Origin: Melanocharis versteri | Taxonomy: Eukaryota > Chordata > Aves > Passeriformes > Melanocharitidae | Direction of reading: 5' to 3' | DNA: 64,000 nt | Assembly (NCBI GenBank): GCA_013397845.1 | Contig: VZTG01009076.1 | Span: forward strand, 930,001 to 994,000 | Part shown: positions 38,201 to 49,268 of the stretch, in pieces | How positions within the stretch are numbered: position 1 is the stretch's first letter | Layout of the letters: each line of letters begins with the position of its first letter | Made by a program: the position numbers and the translations under genes | The notes under the pieces: generated by a model | What the model saw: the letters and a program-made list of their open reading frames with translations, nothing else | The model's database searches: none | What the model was told of the DNA's origin: nothing

Positions 38201-40209
38201 TCCAGTTTACAAACTAACCAGCTTTATTCTTATTTCTTTGTGCTCGTAAGAGTGTTTCAGAGCTGATCACAGGAATCCATGCAGCAGTATTGGGACAATG
38301 CAAGAATATGCAGTAATAGCAAGTCAATCTGGCACCTGATACCTTCAGAATATAGTCCTTCCAAAAAATACATATTTTTCATAAACATTAGAGCATATAC
38401 AGAATGCTTCTTTCCTACTCCACATCAAATTCCATATGCTTCTCAGCCACAGATACTCATCTCAACGAATGTTAAACAGAGTACCTACACCTGAAGGAAA
38501 CAGAGGTGTACCAGGAGCATTCACAGAGGCACAGAAGAACGAAGCTTAACGATGGTACGAGAGATAAATTAGAATGCATGGTCCAGTATAGAGAGAGTCA
38601 GTGTAGAGATGCGCCGAGGCATAAAAATTATGAACAGAACGAGAGCCTAATGTGCAGCTGTGCATGTAGGCTCTAGCACTCTTGGCAGCAAAGAATCAAG
38701 ATGTAACACTTAGGCTTAGTACCATAGGACTTTTTCTTGTCTTTTGTCTCTTGGTGATGGTGAGTGGCAGAACTGGTTATAATGCAAAGTGCTTCCTTCC
38801 ACCCACATCGTCTTACCCTCTCTCTTCCATGAGTTTTCAGCTGTGTGCTGTCTAGCATCACGTAAATTTTCCCAATATATGACAGAAATTTCAGGGAAAC
38901 CAAGCCACTCATAAGGGTTCATCCCTTATCATCAAGCCTATCGTAATATTTCATGCAGATCTCTCTTGTTCATAACTGTTATAAAGCAAATTCTGAAGAA
39001 CACCTAAATTAGACCATCATCTGAAATCACTACCGTAATACGGAGTAGAAAGTTTGCTTTAAAGCATATCTCTTTATGCGATTCACTTTTCCTCAAAGCT
39101 TTGTACTCAGGTAAATGCTCTTTTCTTCATCTAAGTTCGTACAGCCCAGTGAAACAACCCTGTCTGCAGGTCACTCTCTGTAACTCACCGCTCTGATAAA
39201 AGTGTTGCCATTAATGACACAGTAAGCATTGTAATCACTCACCGTGGACACAAAACCACCTCTGTCAGGCCACGTTGGCCTACAGGGTACAAACGAGGCA
39301 CTTCCTCATGCCACAGTATGAAACATTAAGAAAAATGGAGGAAATACTTCAAGATTCAAATCCTTTGTTGATCATTCCCATATCACAATGCATCATTATA
39401 TACAGACAAGAGACAGCTCCTTTTGCTCACTGATGCCCTCCTTGGCTGAAGAACACTGACAAGACTTTATGAAGGACACGAGGCATTGTACATCCTAAAA
39501 TGTGAACTTCCTATCCTACCTGGAGAGTGTGGCATCGTTAATCTCAACAATCCAATCAACACACCTAAGGATACATCTGGTCATGACATCTAGGTAAACC
39601 CTGGGAGGTCAATTCCCAACTTTGACAGTGCAATTTATTTACATATAGATCATGAAAAATCAGCTCAAAAATGTCATAGAAGACAATAAATCATATAAAC
39701 AGATACAGCAATCTGCCACAAATAAAAACACCCCAAGAAAAATCAGTGCAATATATTTTAAAGAAGAAATTATCTGAAAAGCACAGGATCCAATCCCTTA
39801 AGCTAAACTCTGTTCTCACATACCAGAATTTATACCCTTATTTTGAGAGCCAGTCAGTAGAGATGGAGAAAATTATAAATATTTGTTCTGGTCTCAAAAT
39901 TAAGGCCCGGGTTTAGAAACCCGGAAATCTGAGTTCTGTTTCTGTCTGGCTTTAGATATTGGCTACATTGCAAGTGTCTTTGCAATTTAGTGGGAAAAAT
40001 GTAGGGGTTTCAGTTTCTTGTTGATTTACAGGAGTCTTTTGAAGGCCAGATAATTCATCAGAGCAGGATGCTAAGTGCTAAAGCTACTAGGTATCTTATC
40101 ATCTCACTTTATCATGCTTTGGTTTCTTGATATTTCAGAGGAAAATGTCGTGATATTTGGGGAAAAACTAGATATCTTCCCCTCATACAAGAACTGAAGG
40201 AAGTTAAAA
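35290..40209. other. AT-rich unique DNA, no gene seen
   Basis: Nothing recognisable except an 8-bp-arm hairpin at 39907-39924. Frames at 35596-35877 (93 codons, plus, hydrophobic) and 37051-37293 (80 codons, minus) show no family features; hydrophobic peptides are expected from T-rich sequence. Confidence 0.55.
39907..39924. repeat. Perfect hairpin, 8-bp GC-rich arms
   Basis: CCGGGTTT, AG, AAACCCGG. It stands out because CCGG-containing sequence is rare in this AT-rich background. No element boundary was seen next to it. Confidence 0.85.
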
Positions 40210-42447
40210 TAACTGATATTCATAAAATATTACCATGAATACTGCTAACTAAAACCAGATTTCTGAATGTATGGAGAAGGACTAACAGAAGAAAAAAGAG
40301 AGCATTGCTACATTTGTCATTAAACATTAGCAACTTCCTCAGTCATAAAACAAGAGTGAGACAAATACAGTCTTTATTTACCATTCTGGGAGACCATCAG
40401 CCACAGAATTCTCCCAGGTCCTGTCCCCAGTAATGACCAGTTTTTCATACAGCTTCCATCTCGAAAAAGATTAGGTTATGTCCCAGGATAAAAGGAACCT
40501 CAAAAGATAATTCAGCCCAACCTTTCCTGAGAAATGGAGTTTAAAACAGAATCTAGCATTCTGTCCAAATGCACCTGGAAAATACCCAGTGAGGGAACTC
40601 TACTACCTCCCTGCAGAGGTTGTTCCAGCGTATGAATGTCCTTACTCTGAAAAATTTCCTGTAAAAATATCTTATGTCAGGATGAAATCCCTTGCAATGC
40701 AATTTGTACTCATTTCCCCTTGTCCTCTCCATGTGGCTTTTTTTTTAAGCTGTTCTGTATATTTAATGCTCATGCTGATATTTATAACCATACAATTTAA
40801 AGCTCTGAAAAGTTAGATATTTTATGCTTGCACTCAAATGAAACCCAAACTTTGAACAAAACATGGCTCCAAATCTTCCCAAAGCAGCAACGACAGGAAC
40901 TCAAACCATTAAAATCCACATTCCATTAATTACAAAATACTAACGGAAGAGGAAACCCAGCAAAGTCATGTAAAATTTTAACTTAACTGTTTTACAGCAC
41001 CTTCCTGTACATCAACAATACAATTTCTTTCTAAAGTACCAAGAAGATCTTTAGAGATTTGTTAATGAAGCACATGGGAATTCTGTTTTACTTTCTCTTC
41101 CAGCCTTTCACTCTAAACACACAACCATGTTTAAGGGAAGGAATTGTAGGTAATGGAACCAGACATAATGTGGCATCATCCTGAAACACAAGAGGGTGAA
41201 CAGAAGTATTTAAACCTTTCTTTTAGCTCTTGATAGATTACATAAGTATCATTGCATAGAACAATCTTCATGTTATTTTAAATATTGAATACGTGTCCCA
41301 TACCTTTTGTGTAAAATCCTTCCCTGCATATTTAGAAATTAATCTTATCACATTGCAGCTGGCTATGCACTGTTCCTTGAGCACACTGTGTTTTCAACTG
41401 CACAATCCATTTTTATTTCCTTTTTCATTTGTCACCTCACCACTGGAAAGAAGGTTTCCTGGAACTTATTTCATTTCATATCTGACAATACCAAGCCTTC
41501 ATTCAATACATTACTGTAAAAATTAGGTACAAAAAAATTGCATTTACATGAGGACAGTGAACAAGTACAGGAGACAGAAAGCCTAAAGGATTCATTGTAT
41601 CTTCTGCTACAAAGTTGTAAGAGCATTCTTGGTGAGAATAAGGAAGCACAAAACAAGCAATAAGGAGGAAATTACTCAATTTTTTGTGTGCAGATATTTT
41701 TCATGTAATGTCATTAATATTTGGATAAATAAATTTGAAATGAATATATCTTCTTCATAATCTATCTTCTCACAAAAGAGCATAGCGTTAGCCTCTTTTT
41801 GTCCTACTGCAAGTCAGCCACTTTGAGATGAAGCACTGATGGATTTTATTTTTAAGTTTGCCTGCTTAATTCTGAATTACTACATTCCAATCAATATATA
41901 CATTCACAGCATGCTAATGTAATCAAACATTAAGAATGGTCACTGCAAACATAGTATAATCTTTGTGTCATGCATGTTTTTTTGAAAAAAAAAGATAAAA
42001 CCACTTGTGGAAGAACTTGTAAAGGAGGAAAAAATACTTGTGAAACCAGTATAAAGCAAAAAGGCTGAGTATAATTTTCAGGGCTAAAAAACTTTTCACA
42101 ATACTAATGAATAATCTGTAAATATTTAACTTCTGTACAAGCAAAGGAATTAGCAGAATAGCGCTCTTTGATCAATACTTGCAGCATTGTGTATAATTTC
42201 CAATGGGCTTGAACAGCAAAATGACTAAAATATGCTACATACCATTGAAGCTTAATATAAGGGGTTATGAAAAACTTACTTGACCAGGAGTAAGCCAGTA
42301 ATCTGATCTTAGCCTGATCAATCATTTCTTGCCTCACAGTAGCACTTGATAGTTCCCATCATCATTACTTTCTGGAAGTTTCCCAAACTGTGGACAAATT
42401 CAGTCCCTGAAATCAAGGGGCTAAAGTATTAAATAAATTAAGATGAC
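40210..42447. repeat. 2.24-kb tandem duplication, copy 1
   Basis: The 2,238-bp unit runs from TAACTGATATTCATAAAATA to AAATTAAGATGAC and is repeated directly after the single n at 42448. By eye, the two copies have no length difference in either aligned part and differ at five positions (41258, 42094, 42110, 42192 and 42240 here), about 0.2 percent. The unit contains an old CR1 fragment and otherwise unique AT-rich DNA with no gene. That level of difference is typical of two alleles and, together with the n, favours an unmerged haplotype over a real duplication. Confidence 0.95.
40490..40732 (-). mobile_element. Old CR1 LINE 3'-UTR fragment (in copy 1)
   Basis: Seen from the plus strand, GGAACCTCAAAAGATAATTC, CAGCCCAACC, ACTCTACTACCTCCCTGCAG, AGGTTGTTCCAGCG and CCCCTTGTCCTCTCC match in order the antisense of a CR1 3' UTR (family landmarks: GACCTCAGGAGGTCATCTAG, TCCAACC, ATTCCACAACCTCCCT, AGGTTGTTCCAG, CTTGTCCT). 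There are many substitutions, and the terminal ATTCTATG tail is not recognisable, so this is an ancient copy. Confidence 0.75.
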
Positions 42448-42448
42448 N
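42448..42448. other. Assembly gap (single n) between the two copies
   Basis: The n lies exactly at the junction between the end of copy 1 and the start of copy 2 of the 2.24-kb unit, the expected position for a contig join across unmerged sequence. Confidence 0.92.
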
Positions 42449-42728
42449 TAACTGATATTCATAAAATATTACCATGAATACTGCTAACTAAAACCAGATT
42501 TCTGAATGTATGGAGAAGGACTAACAGAAGAAAAAAGAGAGCATTGCTACATTTGTCATTAAACATTAGCAACTTCCTCAGTCATAAAACAAGAGTGAGA
42601 CAAATACAGTCTTTATTTACCATTCTGGGAGACCATCAGCCACAGAATTCTCCCAGGTCCTGTCCCCAGTAATGACCAGTTTTTCATACAGCTTCCATCT
42701 CGAAAAAGATTAGGTTATGTCCCAGGAT

Positions 42729-42971
42729 AAAAGGAACCTCAAAAGATAATTCAGCCCAACCTTTCCTGAGAAATGGAGTTTAAAACAGAATCTAGCATTC
42801 TGTCCAAATGCACCTGGAAAATACCCAGTGAGGGAACTCTACTACCTCCCTGCAGAGGTTGTTCCAGCGTATGAATGTCCTTACTCTGAAAAATTTCCTG
42901 TAAAAATATCTTATGTCAGGATGAAATCCCTTGCAATGCAATTTGTACTCATTTCCCCTTGTCCTCTCCAT
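42729..42971 (-). mobile_element. Old CR1 LINE 3'-UTR fragment (in copy 2)
   Basis: Identical to the CR1 fragment at 40490-40732, present here only because the surrounding 2.24-kb unit appears twice in the assembly. Confidence 0.75.
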
Positions 42972-43110
42972 GTGGCTTTTTTTTTAAGCTGTTCTGTATA
43001 TTTAATGCTCATGCTGATATTTATAACCATACAATTTAAAGCTCTGAAAAGTTAGATATTTTATGCTTGCACTCAAATGAAACCCAAACTTTGAACAAAA
43101 CATGGCTCCA

Positions 43111-43111
43111 N
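43111..43111. other. Assembly gap (single n) inside copy 2
   Basis: Separates bases that match copy 1 from a diverged repeat of the preceding 257 bp. Both flanks end in the same CATGGCTCCA context (43101-43110 and 43361-43370), so assembly ambiguity at a local repeat is likely. Confidence 0.9.
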
Positions 43112-43370
43112 GGGAGGTTGTTCCAGCGTATGACTGTTCTTAATTTGAAAAATTTCTTATGAAAATATCTTACGTCAGGATGAAATCCCTTCCAATGCAA
43201 TTTGCACTCCTTTCCCCTTGTCCACTCCATGCAGCTTTTCTTTTTAAGCTGTTCTATGTCTTTTAATGCCCATGCTGATATTTAGAACCATACAGTTTAA
43301 AGCTCTGAAAAGTTAAATATTTATGTTTGTGCTCAGATGAAAACTGAACTTTGAACAAAACATGGCTCCA
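43112..43370. repeat. Diverged third copy of a 257-bp CR1-containing block
   Basis: 43114-43370 aligns along its full length with 40616-40871 and 42855-43110, but with about 30 differences including small indels (roughly one position in eight). The first 115 bp or so are CR1-derived (AGGTTGTTCCAGCG to CCCCTTGTCCACTCC). This is far more divergence than between the two 2.24-kb copies, so it looks like an old local tandem duplication, present in copy 2 and missing from copy 1. Confidence 0.88.
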
Positions 43371-44946
43371 AATCTTCCCAAAGCAGCAACGACAGGAACT
43401 CAAACCATTAAAATCCACATTCCATTAATTACAAAATACTAACGGAAGAGGAAACCCAGCAAAGTCATGTAAAATTTTAACTTAACTGTTTTACAGCACC
43501 TTCCTGTACATCAACAATACAATTTCTTTCTAAAGTACCAAGAAGATCTTTAGAGATTTGTTAATGAAGCACATGGGAATTCTGTTTTACTTTCTCTTCC
43601 AGCCTTTCACTCTAAACACACAACCATGTTTAAGGGAAGGAATTGTAGGTAATGGAACCAGACATAATGTGGCATCATCCTGAAACACAAGAGGGTGAAC
43701 AGAAGTATTTAAACCTTTCTTTTAGCTCTTGATAGATTACATAAGTATCATTGCATCGAACAATCTTCATGTTATTTTAAATATTGAATACGTGTCCCAT
43801 ACCTTTTGTGTAAAATCCTTCCCTGCATATTTAGAAATTAATCTTATCACATTGCAGCTGGCTATGCACTGTTCCTTGAGCACACTGTGTTTTCAACTGC
43901 ACAATCCATTTTTATTTCCTTTTTCATTTGTCACCTCACCACTGGAAAGAAGGTTTCCTGGAACTTATTTCATTTCATATCTGACAATACCAAGCCTTCA
44001 TTCAATACATTACTGTAAAAATTAGGTACAAAAAAATTGCATTTACATGAGGACAGTGAACAAGTACAGGAGACAGAAAGCCTAAAGGATTCATTGTATC
44101 TTCTGCTACAAAGTTGTAAGAGCATTCTTGGTGAGAATAAGGAAGCACAAAACAAGCAATAAGGAGGAAATTACTCAATTTTTTGTGTGCAGATATTTTT
44201 CATGTAATGTCATTAATATTTGGATAAATAAATTTGAAATGAATATATCTTCTTCATAATCTATCTTCTCACAAAAGAGCATAGCGTTAGCCTCTTTTTG
44301 TCCTACTGCAAGTCAGCCACTTTGAGATGAAGCACTGATGGATTTTATTTTTAAGTTTGCCTGCTTAATTCTGAATTACTACATTCCAATCAATATATAC
44401 ATTCACAGCATGCTAATGTAATCAAACATTAAGAATGGTCACTGCAAACATAGTATAATCTTTGTGTCATGCATGTTTTTTTGAAAAAAAAAGATAAAAC
44501 CACTTGTGGAAGAACTTGTAAAGGAGGAAAAAATACTTGTGAAACCAGTATAAAGCAAAAAGGCTGAGTATAATTTTCAGGGCTAAAAAACTCTTCACAA
44601 TACTAATGGATAATCTGTAAATATTTAACTTCTGTACAAGCAAAGGAATTAGCAGAATAGCGCTCTTTGATCAATACTTGCAGCATTGTGCATAATTTCC
44701 AATGGGCTTGAACAGCAAAATGACTAAAATATGCTACACACCATTGAAGCTTAATATAAGGGGTTATGAAAAACTTACTTGACCAGGAGTAAGCCAGTAA
44801 TCTGATCTTAGCCTGATCAATCATTTCTTGCCTCACAGTAGCACTTGATAGTTCCCATCATCATTACTTTCTGGAAGTTTCCCAAACTGTGGACAAATTC
44901 AGTCCCTGAAATCAAGGGGCTAAAGTATTAAATAAATTAAGATGAC

Positions 44947-47900
44947 ATTAAATAAACAGAACAAATGGGAGTATGAGTAGTGAGAAGGTAAAAAGCCCAA
45001 AAAGGTTTGAGTTCATAGATTAATAAGGCATTCAGTTCATCATTCTGAATAGGAGCCATTTTGCTTTCATCTTTCTAGCTTACAAAACTAATAAGAAAGT
45101 GTTCTTGTAGCTTTTATCCCAGTTTCATTTTTTATTTTGCCGTGGAAGCCCAAAAGAGACAGCAAAAGGGACAGCCTCAGAGAAGTTAGCACGTGTTGTG
45201 ACATCCAGGAACCATCCAAGCAGACCAATGCTCTGTCTACCTCAGGAAACTACCAAGCACTACTTGGGAAACATCAACCTGTGTACTTAATTCTGGTCTT
45301 TTAAATTTCACATTCTTTCAGTAGCTGAAATGCCTTGAAACAAATAATTTTCCCATCTTTCATGCAAAACCCTTCTGCATATTTGGCTCCAAGAGAAAAA
45401 CACAGACAAGGAATTTCACATCATATAGATGTGAATCATATTTCTAGTGCTAAAACCTTTCAGAGATAAATTGTTGCAGTCAATCTACCCCTCAACTCTC
45501 CACCCTTTCTGTTGCAACATGTTACAAAGTCCAGAAATTTGGACCTGCACAGGGGCAATATAGACTCTGGATTCAGAGTATGAGTATCTTTTTTGTCGAT
45601 GTTGAACATGGATGAAATCATCCCATGACAGAATGCACCTGAAAACTGTTCTCACTTGCAATGGAGGAGACAGGGCAGGGACTTTCAGTGCAGGCAAGCC
45701 CAGCTCCCTTTAGACCTACAATCTTTCAGGGCAGAGTTTATTTCCCAGAGTACATCCTCTACGGCAGATGCTGGATCATATCCTAGCAAAGAGGAGTTTT
45801 ACATGTATCTTCTGAATAAACTTTTCCAAAAAGTGTATTTCAGCCCTCATTTCTAACAAGTAACAAGTTCAGTCAAGTAACACTGTATTTCACATTTAAG
45901 TTAACATATTCTACAACTCCCATGAGGCTTTAAAGTGATACATGTGAAAAACTGACTGTGAACATCCAAGGAAGCCAAGTAGACAAAACTATATACAATC
46001 TTACACAAAATGTTACTTATTCCTCAAGAATGAATCAGCAAAATAATTCCTCAAGTTATCGTAATTTATTTTCAAATGTAGACCTCCTTTTCCACTCTAA
46101 GTATTCTGAATTATCTTAGAATGTTAAACCTTTCTTATGATTGATCAAGAGTTATGATAACATTTCATGATTGTTTTTAACAATCTGATCCCCATTGCTA
46201 CTAACTTTAATCAGGAATCATACATAATCCTAATTATCAATGAGAGATTTTAGAGATTAAATTTCAACAGAGCCACTGAAATAAGAATTCTGACAGATCT
46301 CAGATGCACTGAGATCTTACTGATGTAGATGGATCTCAGATCTGAAATGTCATGCACAATTACCCCAGAGACCTTGGCTCTGAATCTCCAAATAACTCCA
46401 GCATTATACAAGCTCTTTTCTTCCTGCTGACAACTTTCAGGACTCGATTTCAAGGGAGTATAAAATTCATCCTTCAGAAGTACAGGGTAAGATGAGAGTA
46501 GTAACTTAACATGGAGGAAGAAAAAAAGCCCCACCATCTATTCTCACAAATTAAGAACCAGCATGCAAACTATTAGGAAACAAACAGAAACAGAACACTA
46601 CACTATGCAGGCCAACTAAAGATTTCCAGACTATTTTTTATTCAGTACATTGTCTGAGACCTCAGGATAAAACATTCCTCTTACTGACAATGCAGCCGCC
46701 TGAGAGCCAGACTTGTAGTCTTTTCCATTCTTTATGTAAAGGGCTTTATGAACCATGTTCCTATTCTCAGTTGCTATTCATTTTCTAATATGTACTTATA
46801 TTTGCAATTGCACACAAGTAAGGGTCTCTTGTATTTCGGATCATTCTTTTCAGAGATCTCGGTTGTGTTAAGTACTATAACCTCAGTGGTCTCTTGCACC
46901 CATCTACCACTGGTTACCATTTATCTTTAAGTAAGGTTTTGTGTGATTAAATTGGAATTTGACTCCCATTCCCCTGAACTGAAACATGGAAAAGTCCCTT
47001 ATATATACTTTGCATATAGACATAACTGTTTGTACTGTGAATTCCATGACTACGTGTCCAATGGACACAAAGACAAATAACGTTCATGATTCAATTCTTA
47101 ATGGATTATGATGGGTATTAAATCAAAAACTTACACTTGGTTATGAAATTCTATTGAACTGGCATAAGAATTCTGCATGAGTTTCCACAGCACGGAAAAA
47201 CACATCAAAAGTAGAAGGAGAGGTATAGGCAGGAAGAGACTGCTGGTTTCTGCTCAGTAAAGCATAAACTCTGGGTCTTTTCTATTCATAAAGTGCAGTC
47301 ATAGTCCTAAGGAACAGAGAAAAGATAAAAAAGAAAAGTCAAAAATGGTATCTCTATGGCATCATTTTCCAGGGAGTCAGAAACCGTATTCATTAGAAAA
47401 GATTACAATTTTGTTGTCAAGATGGATATTCGTAACATTAACTCATCAACTGCTCTTTGTAGAACGACTTAAACACTTTTTATCATTTCTCCTCTCCAAA
47501 GAACTTTATCCCAGATCATCATGCGTGAGGACAAAACAATATTTTTCAGGAAGATTTAATATCTTCCAATTTCATGATCTAAAATTTGGGAAACAAAAAT
47601 TAGTTTATTGGAAAATATAGATTAGGATGGGAGGTGAGAATATATGTAAACGCACACATATCACCATTGATTTATCTGATATAAATTTTCTCATAGGAGA
47701 AAAGATAATCTACGCTTGCCAGTAAAGACGGGCTTATCCACTGTGTAGAGTGATTGTGCCCCATGCCACTTGTATTTCTCCATGAGCATGGTTGTTTTGC
47801 TTGCTATTGATCTATCACATTTTTGGTAGTGGTCTGGTTTAATTCTGATCAGACGGTTTCAGGGAAAGACAATTTGCATAGGTTACAAATTACAGCTGTG

Positions 47901-48286
47901 TCAGTTTCTAATTTTTAAGTTGCTTTATATTGCTTATTTTCTTCATATGTCCTTTTAAAAAAGCATAAAATCAACACAGCATTACTGTGGCTCAGATTGA
48001 AATTCCTCCCACCCAAAAAAATTATTTCTGCATCTGAAAAATATTCCATCTGCTGATTTCTGCTCCTGGTACACAATTATCATCAACAAGAAGCCATAAA
48101 TGCCATTGATTATTGAACTGGATTTAGGTAAATCTTTCAGACTATAGGACAGCTGGTATATGCACTTAGTCTGAACACCCGTCATGGGCAAAAGAGTTTT
48201 AACTAGAGGATTTTTTGCTTAATTTATTCATTGCCAGTTACATCAACTTCTGATTAATAATTCAGGCACTGGGAAAAAACCCCAAC
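44947..48286. other. AT-rich unique DNA, no gene seen
   Basis: Apart from a GATCTCAG hairpin cluster at 46295-46339, nothing is recognisable. Frames at 46250-46537 (95 codons, minus) and 47345-47620 (91 codons, plus) have no motif or family resemblance I can name. Confidence 0.55.
46295..46339. repeat. Hairpin with 9-bp arms plus a third copy of the arm
   Basis: AGATCTCAG (46295-46303), loop ATGCA, then CTGAGATCT (46309-46317) is a perfect stem. GATCTCAGATCT follows again at about 46332. Three GATCTCAG motifs in both orientations therefore occur within 45 bp. Confidence 0.82.
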
Positions 48287-49268
48287 ACAGAATTTTAGAA
48301 TATAATACTTGGAGTTGGAAGGGACTTATTAAGGTCACCTAGCCCCAGCCCCCAGCAGCAAGCAGGGTCATCTCATCAGGTTGCGCAGAGCACTGTCCAA
48401 TCTGACCTTGAACCTTTCCAGGCATGGAGTATCTACCACCCTTTTGGACAACCTGTTCCAGGGTCTCATCACCCTCAGCATAAAAATGTCCTCCTTATAT
48501 CCAGTCTAAATCTGCCCTCATTAGCTTAAAACCTTGTCCTATTGCAGCAGACCTTGCTAAAGTTTGTTCAAATCTTTCTTATAGGACCTGTTTAAGTACT
48601 GAAAGGTTGCAATAAGGCCACCCCAGAACCCTGTGGTCCCCACGCTGAACAACCCCAACTCTCTCAGCCTTTCTTCATAGGAGGAAGACATGTTCCAGTC
48701 CTCTGATAATTACTGTGGGTCTCCGCTGGAACCACTCCAACACGTCCATGTCTTTCCTGTGCTGCAGACCCCAGAGCTGGAACACTACTAGTGAAGTCAC
48801 ATCAAAGTGGAGTAGAGGGGAAGAATCACCTCCCTCAACCTGATGGCCGCACAGCTTTTGATACAGCCCAGGATAGGGTTGGTCTTCTGGGCTGACATAC
48901 CTGTGAAAGACCTTGTTATTATGTTTTTTATCTCTTGGCAGGTTCAGCTCCATCTGTGCCTTGGCCTTCCTGACCCCTTCTACATAACCAGGCAGTGTCC
49001 CTATGCTCTTCACGGGATACCTATCCCTGATTCCACTGCCTGTGCATTTCATTCTTGTCCTTTGGTTTATCCAGCCTGTCTTGACTGAGCCATGTCAGTC
49101 GTGCCCTCCATTCCTGATTTCTTATTCCTGGGGACTGAGAGCTCTTGCACTCTGTGGAAAGCATCCTTAAAGACCTACAAGCTCTGGTGTGCTCTCTTAT
49201 CCCTGAGGGCAGTTTCTCAGGGTGTTCTATTGACTAATTCCTTGAACAGCTGGGAGTTTGCTTTCTGT
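48287..49268 (-). mobile_element. CR1 LINE with large internal deletion
   Basis: Read on the minus strand from about 49268, the copy starts in the ORF2 region just after the endonuclease domain (family ANFQLFKELVNRTPWETALR; here the DNA of that stretch is clear although frameshifted). It continues through GVRKAKAQMELNLPRDKKHN and FHRYVS, the linker before the reverse transcriptase. At about 48893 it jumps into the C-terminal end of the reverse transcriptase (DNA for the family's ILGCIKRSVASRSREVILPL, then LWGLQHRKDMDVLEWFQRR). The 3' UTR follows, ending near 48287 in AAGTCCCTTCCAACTCCAAG with a decayed ATTCTATG tail. Nearly all catalytic motifs of the reverse transcriptase, including FADD, are missing. 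The junction stays open in one frame, which is why a 125-codon frame (48675-49052) spans it. Confidence 0.93.

Larger units (their letters stand above)
42449..44946. repeat. 2.24-kb tandem duplication, copy 2 with extra block
   Basis: 42449-43110 matches 40210-40871 without a difference I could see, and 43371-44946 matches 40872-42447 with five substitutions. Between them lie a second n (43111) and a 259-bp block (43112-43370) absent from copy 1. One substitution (41258 a versus 43757 c) removes a TAG stop, so the same short frame reads as 77 codons in copy 1 and 98 in copy 2; this is a by-product and not a gene. After 44946 the sequence continues as unique DNA. Confidence 0.95.

Noticed and set aside
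43729..44025. 98-codon frame, longer than its twin at 41293-41526
   Set aside because: The length difference comes from one base change that removes a stop between the two copies of the 2.24-kb unit; there is no protein family resemblance and no sign of coding constraint.
40210..44946. CRISPR-like, satellite or functional tandem array
   Set aside because: Only two long copies with near-identical sequence and a gap between them; there are no short regular repeats with spacers, and the host is a vertebrate.
48675..49052. 125-codon minus-strand frame as a host gene
   Set aside because: Its peptides are CR1 ORF2 pieces joined by an internal deletion; it is transposon debris.
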